Below the pieces are notes generated by a model. The model was given only the letters and a program-made list of their open reading frames with translations, had not been told where the DNA came from and searched no databases. A stretch of 64,000 nucleotides of DNA. It comes from Archivesica marissinica (Eukaryota > Mollusca > Bivalvia > Venerida > Vesicomyidae). A program made the position numbers and the translations under genes. Position 1 is the first letter of the stretch. Every line of letters starts with the position of its first letter. This document shows, piece by piece, positions 36,937-47,593 of the stretch. The stretch lies in NCBI GenBank assembly GCA_014843695.1, contig CM026395.1, positions 50,574,557-50,638,556 of the forward strand. The letters are read 5' to 3'.

Positions 36937-39244
36937 TATGATATTAACTACTATTAAAGAACATATTAAACCTCTACAAAAGAAAAAAGTAAATTTTAGA
37001 AGCTATAATTTTTTTAATGAAATAGATTTTAACCATGAACTGTCACAAACACCGTTTCATGTCGCCCATATTTTTGATGACATTGATGATATGTACTGGG
37101 CACATAACCATATGTTTATGCAAGTCTTAGATGATCATGCACCTGTTAAACAAAAGTACACTAAGAAGGGCCCACCACCATATATGAATTCAAATTACAG
37201 GAAACTGATATACAAAACTAGGCAAGCACATAACTCATACCTTAAATGTAAAAACGAACAAAATTGGGAAAAATACAAAAACCTTAGGAATCTTAAAACT
37301 AAAACAAAGAGAAGCTCTATTAGAACTTACTTCTTTGAAAGATGTGGTGGAGGACCCAAGTCTAAGGATTTTTGGCCAACTATTAAGCCTTTTCTTAGCC
37401 AGAAATCCCTTGCTAAAAATTCCAGTGAAATAATTTTAAAAGAAGAAAAATTTATTTCTGATCAAACAAAAGTATGTGAAAGCTTAAATGATTTTTATGT
37501 AAACATTGCCCAAAACATTGGTATTAGTAATGACACAGAGGTAAATAAACAACATCCTAGTGTTGCCAAAATCCTTGAGCATAAATCGGAAAATTTAAAT
37601 TTTAACTTCAAACCCATAGATCCAGTAGAAATAAGTAAACACTTAAAATCTCTAAATCCCAAAAAAGCAACTGGTGTTGACGCCCTACCGCCAAAAATTT
37701 TAAGATGTGCATCAGAATCTATAGCTTTACCTGTATCAAATATTGTAAATTGTATGATAAAACAAAGTAGTTTCCCAGCTGTACTTAAAATGGCCCAAGT
37801 AACACCCGTCTTTAAAAAAGATGACCCATTTATCAAGAAAAACTACAGACCTGTTAGTATTTTACCAACTATGTCCAAGATATTTGAAACAGTCATAAAC
37901 AATCAGCTGGCAGATTACTTTGAACATATATTTAATAATTACTTAGCAGCTTTTAGACCAAAGTATGGCTGTCAGACAACCCTCTTGCGCTTAATTGAGG
38001 ACTGGAAAATGGCACTGGACCGGAATGATCATGTGGCGGGAATACTTATGGACCTATCAAAGGCATTTGATTGCTTGCCACATGACCTCGTTGTCCTGAA
38101 ATTGGGGGCATATGGGCTGTCTGACAGTGCATGCTCACTTGTACATAATTATCTGTCTTTTAGGAAACAACGTGTCAAGATTGGTGATGTACTCAGCCTA
38201 TGGCAAGAAACTATCAAGGGGGTCCCCCAAGGCTCCATATTAGGACCTCTAATTTTTAATATTTTTATAAATGACATCTTTTATTTTATTACACAATCTA
38301 AGCTTTACAAGTATGCAGACAACAATACTTTGTCATACTGGGATAAGGATCTGTCATCTCTCAAATCAACTCTTGAAACAGAAAGTGACATCTTAATAAA
38401 ATGGTTTGATTGTAACCAAATGCAGGCCAACCCTGATAAGTTTCAGGCCATAGCCCTAGGTAAGAAAACCCACAAACAATTAAGATCTTTTACCATTACA
38501 AATGCTGATATTAAATGTGAAGACTCTGTGAAACTCCTAGGTGTAGATATAGATTTTATGTTAAATTTTGATGAACAGGTTACAAAAATGTGTAAGAAGG
38601 CTGCTAGACAACTAAATGTACTTCTCAGACTAAGCAAGTTTTTAACACCTGACCTCGAATTGTTAATTTATAAATCCTTTATAAGATCAACTTTCAACTA
38701 CTGTCCGCTCATATGGCACTTTTGTAAAAACAAAACTAATACAGAAAAATTGGAGAAACTACAACATAGAGCTCTAAAAATTACTTTAAATGATTTCACC
38801 TCTAGCTACGAAGACCTTTTGAAACAAGTAAACATGCCTACATTACATCTTAGTAGAATAAGAACTATTGCAATAGAAACATTCAAATTCCTGTACCATG
38901 AATCACCTCCATATTTACATGACCTGGTTAAATTTCGAAATATAAAATATTCTTTCAGACATTCAAACACTGTTGAAGTACCAACTGTACGCACCACCTT
39001 GAACGGTAAGAGATCTTTCAGATACAAGGCCGCTCAGGTATGGAACAGCCTGCCAAATGACATTAGAAAAATTGAAAACCACAAGGAGTTTGTGAGGCTG
39101 GTCCGTGCCTGGACGGGCCCGTCCTGTAAGTGCTCAATGTACCTAGTCGTGTCCGCTTATTTCCTCATGCTTAATGTGCTTAATGTGCTTATAAATGTGT
39201 GCTATGTGTTTTATTTGTGTTTTTATGTTTATAATTTGTGCTAG
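36926..39244 (+). pseudogene. LINE ORF, C-terminal half: reverse transcriptase
   Basis: Continues from the broken endonuclease motif (cat agt atg). Reverse transcriptase motifs in order: LNPKKATGVDALPPKILR, VTPVFKKDD, NYRPVSILPTMSKIFE, MDLSKAFDCLPHDL, GVPQGSILGPLIFNIFIND, then YADN at 38312-38323. The last is the palm catalytic motif, which in this clade is F/Y-A-D-D; the second aspartate has become asparagine (AAC), which should abolish catalysis. The thumb and C-terminal region follow (LLGVDIDFMLNFDEQV, QHRALKIT, YKAAQVWNSLPNDIRKIE). The sequence between lesions is remarkably intact, so inactivation is probably recent. Confidence 0.9.
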
Positions 39245-39844
39245 CTTGATGTTCTAATTTGATTGTTGTAACTTAGTTTTAGTGTTCTATAAATTTGCAT
39301 GCCACAAATAGTTGCTTTAACTGCTTTTTATGTATCTTGTTTTAAGATACCTGTGAGGTAATTGCTGATCAGTTCCTTTCCAAATCTGATTTGGGGATAA
39401 CTGTTTTTTTTTTAAACATCTTAATTTCACAGTAGTGTACCTTTTTGCCTGTCAGTGTCTTAACATTTTTTGTTCTTTGCAGTTTTTAGGCCACAGGCCA
39501 AGATCAGCAACTACAACACAGTGTATCAATCAATAGTGTATTTCTATTTGAATTCTTAAGATTTATCTATATTATATAGTTGCTTGTATCTTAAGCTGTA
39601 TGTTATCCTTAAATTGTTAAAACTATTAACACAATGTATTAATTTTATTTTTGTCTTGCTCGCTTTAACATGTTTTAATTATGCTATGTCTTGTGTTGTA
39701 TTCATGTTTAAGCCAACTTTTATTTCTTAGCTGTTTTTTCTTATGTTTTGATTATAATATATGTTTGTCGGAAAAATAGCTTATTAGCTAATGTTATTTG
39801 TAAATGTAATCCGACGTTAAATAAAGCTTCTTGTATCTTGTATC

Positions 39845-40900
39845 TTGATATAGCCAGATTCCCGCATTTTATTATTCATAAAAAGTAGGCCCATCGTGGG
39901 CCTAAGGCTGTTTGTTGTTTTCTGGTGGGAGATTAAAAAGATATTCATGTTTTATGTTAAAATGACAAATTTACTGCTAGACTTACATATTATACAGATT
40001 AAGGTCTCTATCAAATACTCACATAATTTTATTATGACTACCTTTGTATAAACACCCAAATTAGGGCCTCAGCCATTTGCCGCGGTATACTCGGAACTAC
40101 TGACTACGTAACTGCTGACACGATGGCATCAAAACCATGATAAACACAAGTGATTCCCAATAATATTTCTTCTTTGTATATGTGTAATGTTGAAGTGGAG
40201 AAGTCATAAGATGATGCAAAATGAGTTTTAAATTCAGGTCCATAATAGTATATCTGTAGTTTGGTTTGTAATAGCTAATACCGCGATATACCCATACTGC
40301 ATCCTATATTGAGTTTCTGATCATATCAATGTCATTTTACCAGAAGTTAAAATTCGACTGACTGGCACACAGGCTAGGGAAAGCCAAGTCGACCCTATTT
40401 ACCATTCAGACAATTAGTTTCGTTATGAAATCGTCCTTAAATAGAGGAAGCCAAATATGCTCATCTGAGTCATCTCTATAATCTCTGAACTTTCTAATAA
40501 ATTTAGGAATGGTTCATTGCATCCAAGGACTTGTGTGCCATTCAGGTCTAAATATCTTGCAACACAAATCCTCCGCTACATTATCCAGATATAAAAGTTC
40601 TTACTTTCTCCGACCCTAAGCAGGCAAATCATCTTACTAATTACTTACAGAAACAGGCAAACATGGGTGATAGCACTAAACAATAACATAGTCTCGATCT
40701 TCTGCGGTCCGTGACAGGATTGGGTGAAATAGCTCTTCGGACAGCAGAATTAGCTTGTGTATTGAACTATCTACAAGTGGACAAGGTGGCAGCAAGTCAC
40801 TGCGGAATAAGCAATCAAAGCCCATGAATGAAACTTCTAAAGAACTATCACACATATATACTATGTGATATATTTTAATTCATTCTCATAACAATGAGGA
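39845..40900. other. unannotated DNA downstream of the LINE
   Basis: No exon recognised. A block at 40318-40355 is an inverted match to sequence near 34115-34150. Confidence 0.35.
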
Positions 40901-41082
40901 CGATTACCAACCATTTGTAAAGAAGACCACATTATGGTTGTCTTCAAGAATGGTGACGCATCACTTCCTAGAAACTACTGTCAGGCTTCATCGTTAAGCA
41001 CAATTGAAGTTATTTGAGAGTCTCGTCTTCAACTATATCTTAGTCATCTTATAGATATGCAGTTTCTATCATCTGCTCAATT

Positions 41083-41312
41083 TTTTGTTTATACAAATTT
41101 ATTTTAGCTCGATTGCGAAACAAGTTCTTATAACTTATACTAATCACTCTCGAGATCTCATTCCTGATGGAATCCATCGCCACGAGGGAGAGAGAAGAGG
41201 CATGTGGCATTTAAATGCCTTGCCTAAGGACACAATCGTAACGGCTCCAGCGGGGCTCGAACTCCGGGCCTTTCGCACGTGAAGCGAACGCGCTACCACT
41301 GAGCTATCACGA
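41083..41312 (-). mobile_element. SINE family B, copy 2, with 17-bp target duplication
   Basis: Complete reverse-oriented copy flanked by ctatcatctgctcaatt at 41066-41082 and 41313-41329. It is inserted into the LINE and removing it restores LINE reading through that point. The tRNA-like head contains ctcgaactccgggcc, the complement of the B box. Confidence 0.93.
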
Positions 41313-41485
41313 CTATCATCTGCTCAATTAGGTTTCATATCGCGTGACTCTGCTGTCAATTAGTTTAATTACATATATGACACGCCGTGCCTGTAAGGCT
41401 CTTGGCTGTGACTTTGAAGAACAATATTCGATATCAGTGAAGCCTTTGATAAAGTTTGGCATAACGGTCCACTACCAAAATGACA

Positions 41486-41752
41486 GTGTGTGTTTTACGT
41501 TTATTTATCGCCGCTACCGGTTACCCATATGAGCCACGCCTCCTGAAGATATTAGTCATTTTAGATGTTTGGAGGATAGTGCAATGATACAAACAGAGAC
41601 CCATTCCACAGTCTCCTATGGTTCTTTTACGTGCACGGTGTAAAGCATCGACACAAGACCTTGGCTTAATGTCCCACCTGAAAGACTGTTAAATTTATTA
41701 GGGTCAGACGGGGGATCGAACCTGCGATACCTGGGTTAGCAGTCCAGCGTGT
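41486..41752 (-). mobile_element. SINE family A, copy 3, with 13-bp target duplication
   Basis: Reverse-oriented copy flanked by taccaaaatgaca at 41473-41485 and 41753-41765, within the same LINE. Confidence 0.92.
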
Positions 41753-42317
41753 TACCAAAATGACACGTAATTATAGGTCTATATGTATGCGGTAGTCTTA
41801 ACCAATAGCGTTCAGATTATCTGTCCAATGGTAGACAAAGAAATGTTGTCCTTGCTAGCATATTAACATGGGAACATATAAACACCCGGAGTTCCCCAGG
41901 GATCAATTATTGGTCTGCTGTGATTCCTCATTATTATTAATAATGACATTGTCGACGGCTTTAGTGATTCCTACAACTAATTATTTCGGAAGAGACAGTG
42001 TGCACCACAAGTTATACGTAAACGCAGATCTTTGCAGCTTTGTGTGGTTGTATGGCCTTTTAACGGGATGGGACGTAAACTATCATGACTATATATAGCT
42101 TAAAATGCATGTTCAGTTATATCAGACATGCGCATTTTAAAGGATCGCATGGAACGCAATTTATGATTTTTTTACTGGTTGATATCACTGCAAACTGGAA
42201 ATAAAGTCTAAATATACATTACATTGTAGTGGCAAATCGTCATTTATTGTACACATGCCCTCAAACATTTTACCTGTTGTAGATAGTAGAATTAATGAGG
42301 CTGGTTTCTTTCATATA

Positions 42318-42550
42318 CTCTTAGTTTATGCAAATTTATTTAGCTTGATTGCGAAACAAGTTTTTACAACATTATATAAATCGCTCTCAACACCTCATTC
42401 CTGATGAAATCCATTACAATGAGGTGAGAGGAGAGGTCATATGGAATTTAACTGCCTTGCCTAAGAGCACACTCGTAATGGCTAGAGATGGGCACGAATT
42501 CCGAGCCTCTCAAAATTGAGTGAACACGCTACCAATGCACTATCACGACT
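42318..42550 (-). mobile_element. SINE family B, copy 3
   Basis: Tail gcaaatttatttagcttgat at the left, body cattcctgatgaaatccatt, head ctaccaatgcactatcacga at the right. More diverged than copies 2 and 5. Confidence 0.85.
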
Positions 42551-43499
42551 TCCAAAGACAAATTTACAGTTATATTATAACTGGACAGGACATTTAGGAG
42601 TGGGAACATTTACGTTTATGTGCTAAAATGTCGCACTATCAGCTTATATCTCAAGTGATCTCTCTCAAACTCCATTCCTTCAAACGTTTGCACATTTGTT
42701 TTACCAAAATGCCCGACTACAGGACATCAAGTCACTAGCTAAGTGTTTCATTACTAGAATAGAGTACATGTATCTGCACATGTATTAAGAATTCAAACTG
42801 AACGATATGGTCAAAACAACATATCACGTAATGAGATATATTGTTTATGTTGCAACACGTTCGATATTGAAGATGAGTACCATTTGATGTTAATATGCCC
42901 ATGCTGTGAAGACATTAGAAAGAAATATATCAACTGATACAATGCACCATTACTGTCCATTTATGTTCAAATTTATTGAACTGATAATTTCAATCTAAAA
43001 AGCTGTTGTATTAAACCTAACAAAATATATAAAAGAAGCCATTGTATTAAGAAGTACTATTGCAAACACTAAAAAGTAATTATCATCAGTTGCGCCAAAA
43101 GGAAAACAACATACAAATGTAGTTACATCTATGTATTACTAAGCAAACATTGTATATCTGCACTACATGTATCGCTATTTTACGCTCATATTTTAGAATC
43201 AGATCAGCAATATATGTAATAGCTTCAACAACATTGATTAATAGTATATTATACAAAATTGATTGATAGTACAATGTATACAGTTTACACTAAATACATG
43301 TATATTCAACCAATGTTCATCCTCTATGCTGTATATCGTATACTCATTATTATAATACTATATGTAAACTGTGTAAACACGCATGTTAAATCTATAATAT
43401 GACCAATATATGTATGTTTATAATGATGTGCCATGTACAAGTCTTGAAATAAACATCGTACTGTTCTGTTTTTAAATTGGCAAATATTTTAGTCATATT

Positions 43500-43945
43500 C
43501 CTAGCTGTTCATGAAGACACGACAAACAGTATTTTATTCGTCCAATAAATAATGGCAAGATAAATATTATTTCCATTCTAACATGACCCAATAATGTTAT
43601 AAACGAATGTGTGTTATTTTGTCTCATTGTCTGTTATTTGGCTGATGGCTTTACAAAATACCTCCCTGTAACATACCTTCTGTATTCCAGTGGCACTGAA
43701 CGTTTAAAAACTGATTATCACGTAAGTAAAGTAATTAATACGAGTAAGATTACAAATAAAATCTGAAGTACGTCACGATATTTCACTACGATTTATTTAC
43801 ATCACATGATTTAAACAGGGGGAGCAAAATTCAACAGTCATAAATAGGCCGGCTGTACCAGTGGTTTATTGCAGATTTAACAATGGTAGAATTGTTCTTT
43901 GTTAATAGGAACAAAATATCAAGTAATGTTAGAATATTTCCGTTT
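43500..43945. repeat. diverged duplication, copy 1
   Basis: Shares with 44170-44850 an ordered series of blocks: aatattatttccatt, tttggctgatggc, acatgattt, caacagtcataaa, ttattgcagattta and ttgttaataggaac. It looks like a local direct duplication about 0.7-0.9 kb apart. Confidence 0.7.
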
Positions 43946-44169
43946 TCTATGCCATCAATTTCAATAACATGCTAAATGTGATTTATGTATATTCATTTTT
44001 TATTCCATTATAATTTTTTTACAGAGAAATGCAGCTACGAAAGAGCCGAACGAAAACAACATCCTAGTCAAAATAAGATTATGCATTTTTCAAGTTCATG
44101 AAACAACTTTATTTACATCCTTTCATCCCAGGCCTACTGACTACCTGTGTGGTTAATTCTTACGTATCA

Positions 44170-44850
44170 GAACTACAAACTGTGTTTTTATTCACCGACT
44201 AAGAACGGCAAAACAAATATTATTTCCATTAGAACATTACCAATATAACGCTAGGGTGAATAAAAATGTGTTTATTTTGCGGCGTGCAACCTAATATCTA
44301 TTATTTTATACAAACTTATTTTGGCTTGATTGTTCTTACAACTTATATTAATCACTCTCGAGACCTCATTCCTGGTGGAATCCATCGCCATGAGGGAGAA
44401 AGAAGAGGCATATGGAATTTAAATGCCCTGCCTAAGGGCACAATCGCAACAAATCCGGACCTTTCGCACATGAAGCGAACGTGCTACCACGGCGCTATCA
44501 CAAATATCCACTTCTAATATCTATTCATTCCGTGATTTGGCTGACGGCATTACAAATTAACTACATGAAATAGATTTTCAAAAAGATAATTACCAGTATG
44601 TAATTGACAATATTAAAGTTCAGGTTGGCAGATTAATATAAAATCATGAACAAAATTAATTAAATATTTGCAGACAACAGTATTTTACTGCGACATGTTT
44701 CCGCCACATGATTTTCATTCATAAATAACTTTTTATGTGGGGGAGGGGGATTCAACAGCCATAAAATAGACTGGCTCTAGCAGTGTTTTATTGCAGATTT
44801 AAGCATGCTAGATTTGTTCGTTGTTAATAGGAACACAATGTGATATGCGC
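44170..44850. repeat. diverged duplication, copy 2 (with SINE insertion)
   Basis: Counterpart of 43500-43945, lengthened by the SINE at 44303-44513, which therefore post-dates the duplication. Confidence 0.7.
44303..44513 (-). mobile_element. SINE family B, copy 4, with 12-bp target duplication
   Basis: Flanked by ctaatatctatt at 44291-44302 and 44514-44525. Reverse-oriented; the B-box region is partly deleted. Confidence 0.9.
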
Positions 44851-45094
44851 CTAGGCCATATCCAAGCAAGTTTAAAAATGTCACACCATTTGTCCAGATC
44901 TCAAGCGTCTGTCTGTGTAAAATGTAATACATATATAAAATACAAATATATCAAATACAAATTATTATTTGTTGTGAACGTCAACCAATTATGTTAACAA
45001 GCTCAACACTCATGCTTGAAACGACAAATCGGACCAATGATAGCAACAAATTTTTGCATATATTAACCTTTATAATCTCACCATTTGCAAATGG

Positions 45095-45296
45095 GTTTGA
45101 TCCCCCGTCTGACCATAATAAAATTAACAGTCTTTCAGACCTCACTTTAAACCGAGGTCTCGTGTCGGTGCTTTACATCATGCATGTAAAGAGGAGACTC
45201 TGGAATGGGTCTTTGTCTGTATCATTGCACTATCCTCCAAAATCTAAAATGACTAGTCTCTTCAGGAGGCGTCGCTCATATGGGCAACCGGTAGAC
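45095..45296 (+). mobile_element. SINE family A, copy 4, 5' truncated
   Basis: Starts inside the tRNA-like head (gatcccccgtctgacc) and runs through gtctcgtgtcggtgctttac to gggcaaccggtag. Confidence 0.85.
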
Positions 45297-45612
45297 TACA
45301 CATGCGCATAGTTGATTTTGAACTAATCAAGTCTGTATGCAATGGGGTTGCGATGGGTGCGCACGAACCACCATAAATTTTGATCCACGTATGAATCCCA
45401 AACATCGTATTATTGCTACACATTCAACCCAATATATGATTGTCACCTAGTTTTCTATATATTTTAAGTACAAAATATACGCAAGAAATATAGTAATGCA
45501 AAGCATCAAATGCGCCCAGACCTTTTCAAAATATTTTGGGGGAGAAACCCCCGCCACAAATGCAATATTCTGAGCACGGGTCTGGAGTCTATATCGGAAT
45601 TCCTTATCTTAT
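45297..45612. other. unannotated spacer
   Basis: Nothing recognised. Confidence 0.4.
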
Positions 45613-45621
45613 ACATGTATC

Positions 45622-45847
45622 GTCGTGATAGCACAGTGGATGTGCGTTCGCTTCAGGTGCGAAAGGTCCGGAGTTCGAGTCCCACTGGAGCCGTTACGAT
45701 TGTGCCCTTAGGCAAGGCATTTAAATTCCACGTTGCCTCTCTCTCCCTCGTGGCGATGGATTCCATCAGGAATGAGATCTCGAGAGTAATTTATATAAGT
45801 TGAAATAACTTGTTTCCCAATCGAGCTAAAATAAATTTGTATAGGTC
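45622..45847 (+). mobile_element. SINE family B, copy 5, with 9-bp target duplication
   Basis: Well-preserved copy: head gtcgtgatagcacagtgga, B box gagttcgagtccc, tail gagctaaaataaatttgtat. Flanked by acatgtatc at 45613-45621 and 45848-45856. Confidence 0.92.
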
Positions 45848-46107
45848 ACATGTATCTGTAATATGTGTTATCCCGTGATGTGTGTTTACTCTCTCCTACT
45901 TACAAAACTAATCTACAAGCAATTAGCACATCAACGCTTAATTAATATCGCGTTAGTTTCTGATAATATCTGCACAATATACCACAGGAACCCTGTCATA
46001 TATGAGTCATATATGTATGAGTCATATATGACAGTGGCACAATAATGAGATAAAAGCTACTACTAAAGCTGTTTATTAAATTCCACATTTTGTTTGTCCA
46101 ATCTGTT

Positions 46108-46347
46108 TTAACCCTTTCCCTCATAGAAGCACCTCTTGACGCCATTACCCATACAACATACATTGACAATGTAGTAACCAAACCAATGTTCATAATAAAG
46201 GCCAGAATCTCATGTAGTCCCAGTAATATCTGTGGAGGTGGGATAGATATGGCGACTACTTATCCACTGCATGATAGCTAAATGGCTGTCGTTTGTATGG
46301 ATATATAATAGTATATTAACCTAAATCTCAATGAAGGAAAGGGTTAA
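46108..46347. mobile_element. TTAA MITE family 3
   Basis: ttaa plus ccctttccctcatag at the left; caatgaaggaaaggg plus ttaa at the right. The inverted repeats match over the outer 8 bp and imperfectly beyond. There is no coding content. gagggaaagggttaa near 27090 may be a solitary end of the same family. Confidence 0.75.
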
Positions 46348-46598
46348 GTCGAATATAGCAAAACGTATCGACGACTGTTCTCTGTTACAATAAGGAAACC
46401 TATGGAAATGTAATGTATGTAAAATGTAAAGTATTTACCCATGCTGTCTCGTATGCGACAATATCTAAGAAATATGTTAATAAGTATAGGATATAAGCCA
46501 AAAACGATCCAATATGTAAAATACTGGACTGTTTGAGGCAGCACCGAAGATAGTACCAATAGTTTACATATTGGATCCGTTTGAGGCTTATATCTTAC

Positions 46599-46844
46599 TT
46601 AACCCTTTCAACCCCACAGGCCTCTAAATAGGCTTATGAAAAGTGTAGATCCAGATGAGCCGGCTCGTGGCGAGCCGTCTCATCAGGATCTGCACTTTTT
46701 TGCCAGTAATAATTATTACTATTTTTAGATAAAATTACCCATTTTGATAAATGAACTGGTCCAAATGTAATTCTCTTATTAATTTATTGGTCTAAAAATA
46801 GCATGCACCAGTCCATGTCAGTTACTTGGGGTTGAAAGGGTTAA
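46599..46844. mobile_element. TTAA MITE family 1, copy 2
   Basis: Perfect inverted ends ccctttcaacccc and ggggttgaaaggg bounded by ttaa on both sides, with the family's central hairpin. Confidence 0.93.
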
Positions 46845-47014
46845 AACACACTTATATAACAAGATCCTATTAACTAAATTGTTCATTTCGTATCTTTACG
46901 TGTATGATTTAATATAATACTCTGGCCTTTTGACAGCAGTCCAATATTAATAATAATGGACTGCACGTACAAAGGTAAGACGTCACGACAGTGTTTTAAT
47001 CCAGAATACACGGG

Positions 47015-47165
47015 CTATTCAGTAGCGCAGCGGTTAACCTCATTGACTTAAAATCAATGGCCCCTCACCACCATAGGTTCGAATTACACTGGCGGTGTCG
47101 CTTTAGGTCATACAAGGAAGCTCTCCAACTGCCTTGCGGAAGCTTGGTGGTTCTATGCGAAGTTT
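47015..47165 (+). mobile_element. SINE family D, copy 4
   Basis: Forward-oriented and truncated at the 3' end. Head ctattcagtagcgcagcggt, B box ataggttcgaattac, then ggcggtgtcgctttaggtca. Confidence 0.7.
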
Positions 47166-47179
47166 TAGATGCTAATTAA

Positions 47180-47280
47180 AATATATATCTAAAATAGAAA
47201 GAAAAAATTGGTATAAGTGAGGCAACTGAAGCAAGTTTTAGATGCTAATTAAAATATATATCTAAAATAGAAAAAATAAT
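47180..47280. repeat. short two-copy direct repeat
   Basis: agttttagatgctaattaaa followed by atatatatctaaaatagaaa occurs twice, about 70 bp apart. Confidence 0.75.
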
Positions 47281-47516
47281 TAAGTCAGAAAAATCTATTA
47301 CAACACTTTTTAAAACCCCATATATACACACACACCCTGTAAGTACCCTGTTCATCATGCGCTGATCAAATAATATATGCAACATCAAATTTTTATATGT
47401 ACAAAATAAGTATATCCCAGTCACACTATATTATGATTAGTATTCACGCATGAGCACTGAGCTAGAGAGGAACTGTTAGTTTGATGGTGCATTCATTGTA
47501 TCGTTGTAAATAATCT

Positions 47517-47593
47517 TCAGTCTTCTGGCTCGTCAGGACAATATGGACTCGGTACAACTTCACACAACAACTGTATGAACGTGGTCACTTTGT
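47517..47593 (-). CDS. SLC7A9-like exon f (last coding exon)
   Basis: Acceptor tgattctgttgtag precedes 77 nt. The first two bases complete a GAC codon with the G left by the previous exon. It encodes KVTTFIQLLCEVVPSPYCPD plus a short acidic end and TGA at 47517-47519. The QLLCEVVP segment corresponds to the conserved cytoplasmic tail helix (LMxVVP) of SLC7 proteins. Confidence 0.88.

Larger units (their letters stand above)
35641..39844 (+). mobile_element. nearly complete CR1/L2-type LINE
   Basis: One long protein is split into two frames (35650-36936 and 36926-39244) by a single-base insertion. Domain order is 2A-like peptide, PHD-like finger, APE endonuclease, reverse transcriptase. The 3' UTR runs to aataaa near 39820 and ends in a ttgtatcttgtatcttg tail, a microsatellite-like terminus expected for CR1/L2-type target-primed elements. 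Lesions make it immobile (see the two ORF entries). The length of about 4.2 kb is near that of intact family members. Confidence 0.9.
40920..43080 (+). mobile_element. decayed LINE interrupted by nested SINEs
   Basis: Degenerate plus-strand reverse transcriptase: DASLPRNY near 40966, FLSSAQ before and LGFISRDSAVN after a SINE at 41083-41312, DISEAFDKVWHNGPLPK at 41430-41480, a second SINE at 41486-41752, then GVPQGSIIGLL near 41890. At 42780-42930 RNERYCLCCN, DEYHLMLICP and IRKKYI mark a cysteine/histidine C-terminal domain of the kind found in some LINE ORFs. There are many stops and indels. A third SINE lies at 42318-42550. Confidence 0.75.
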
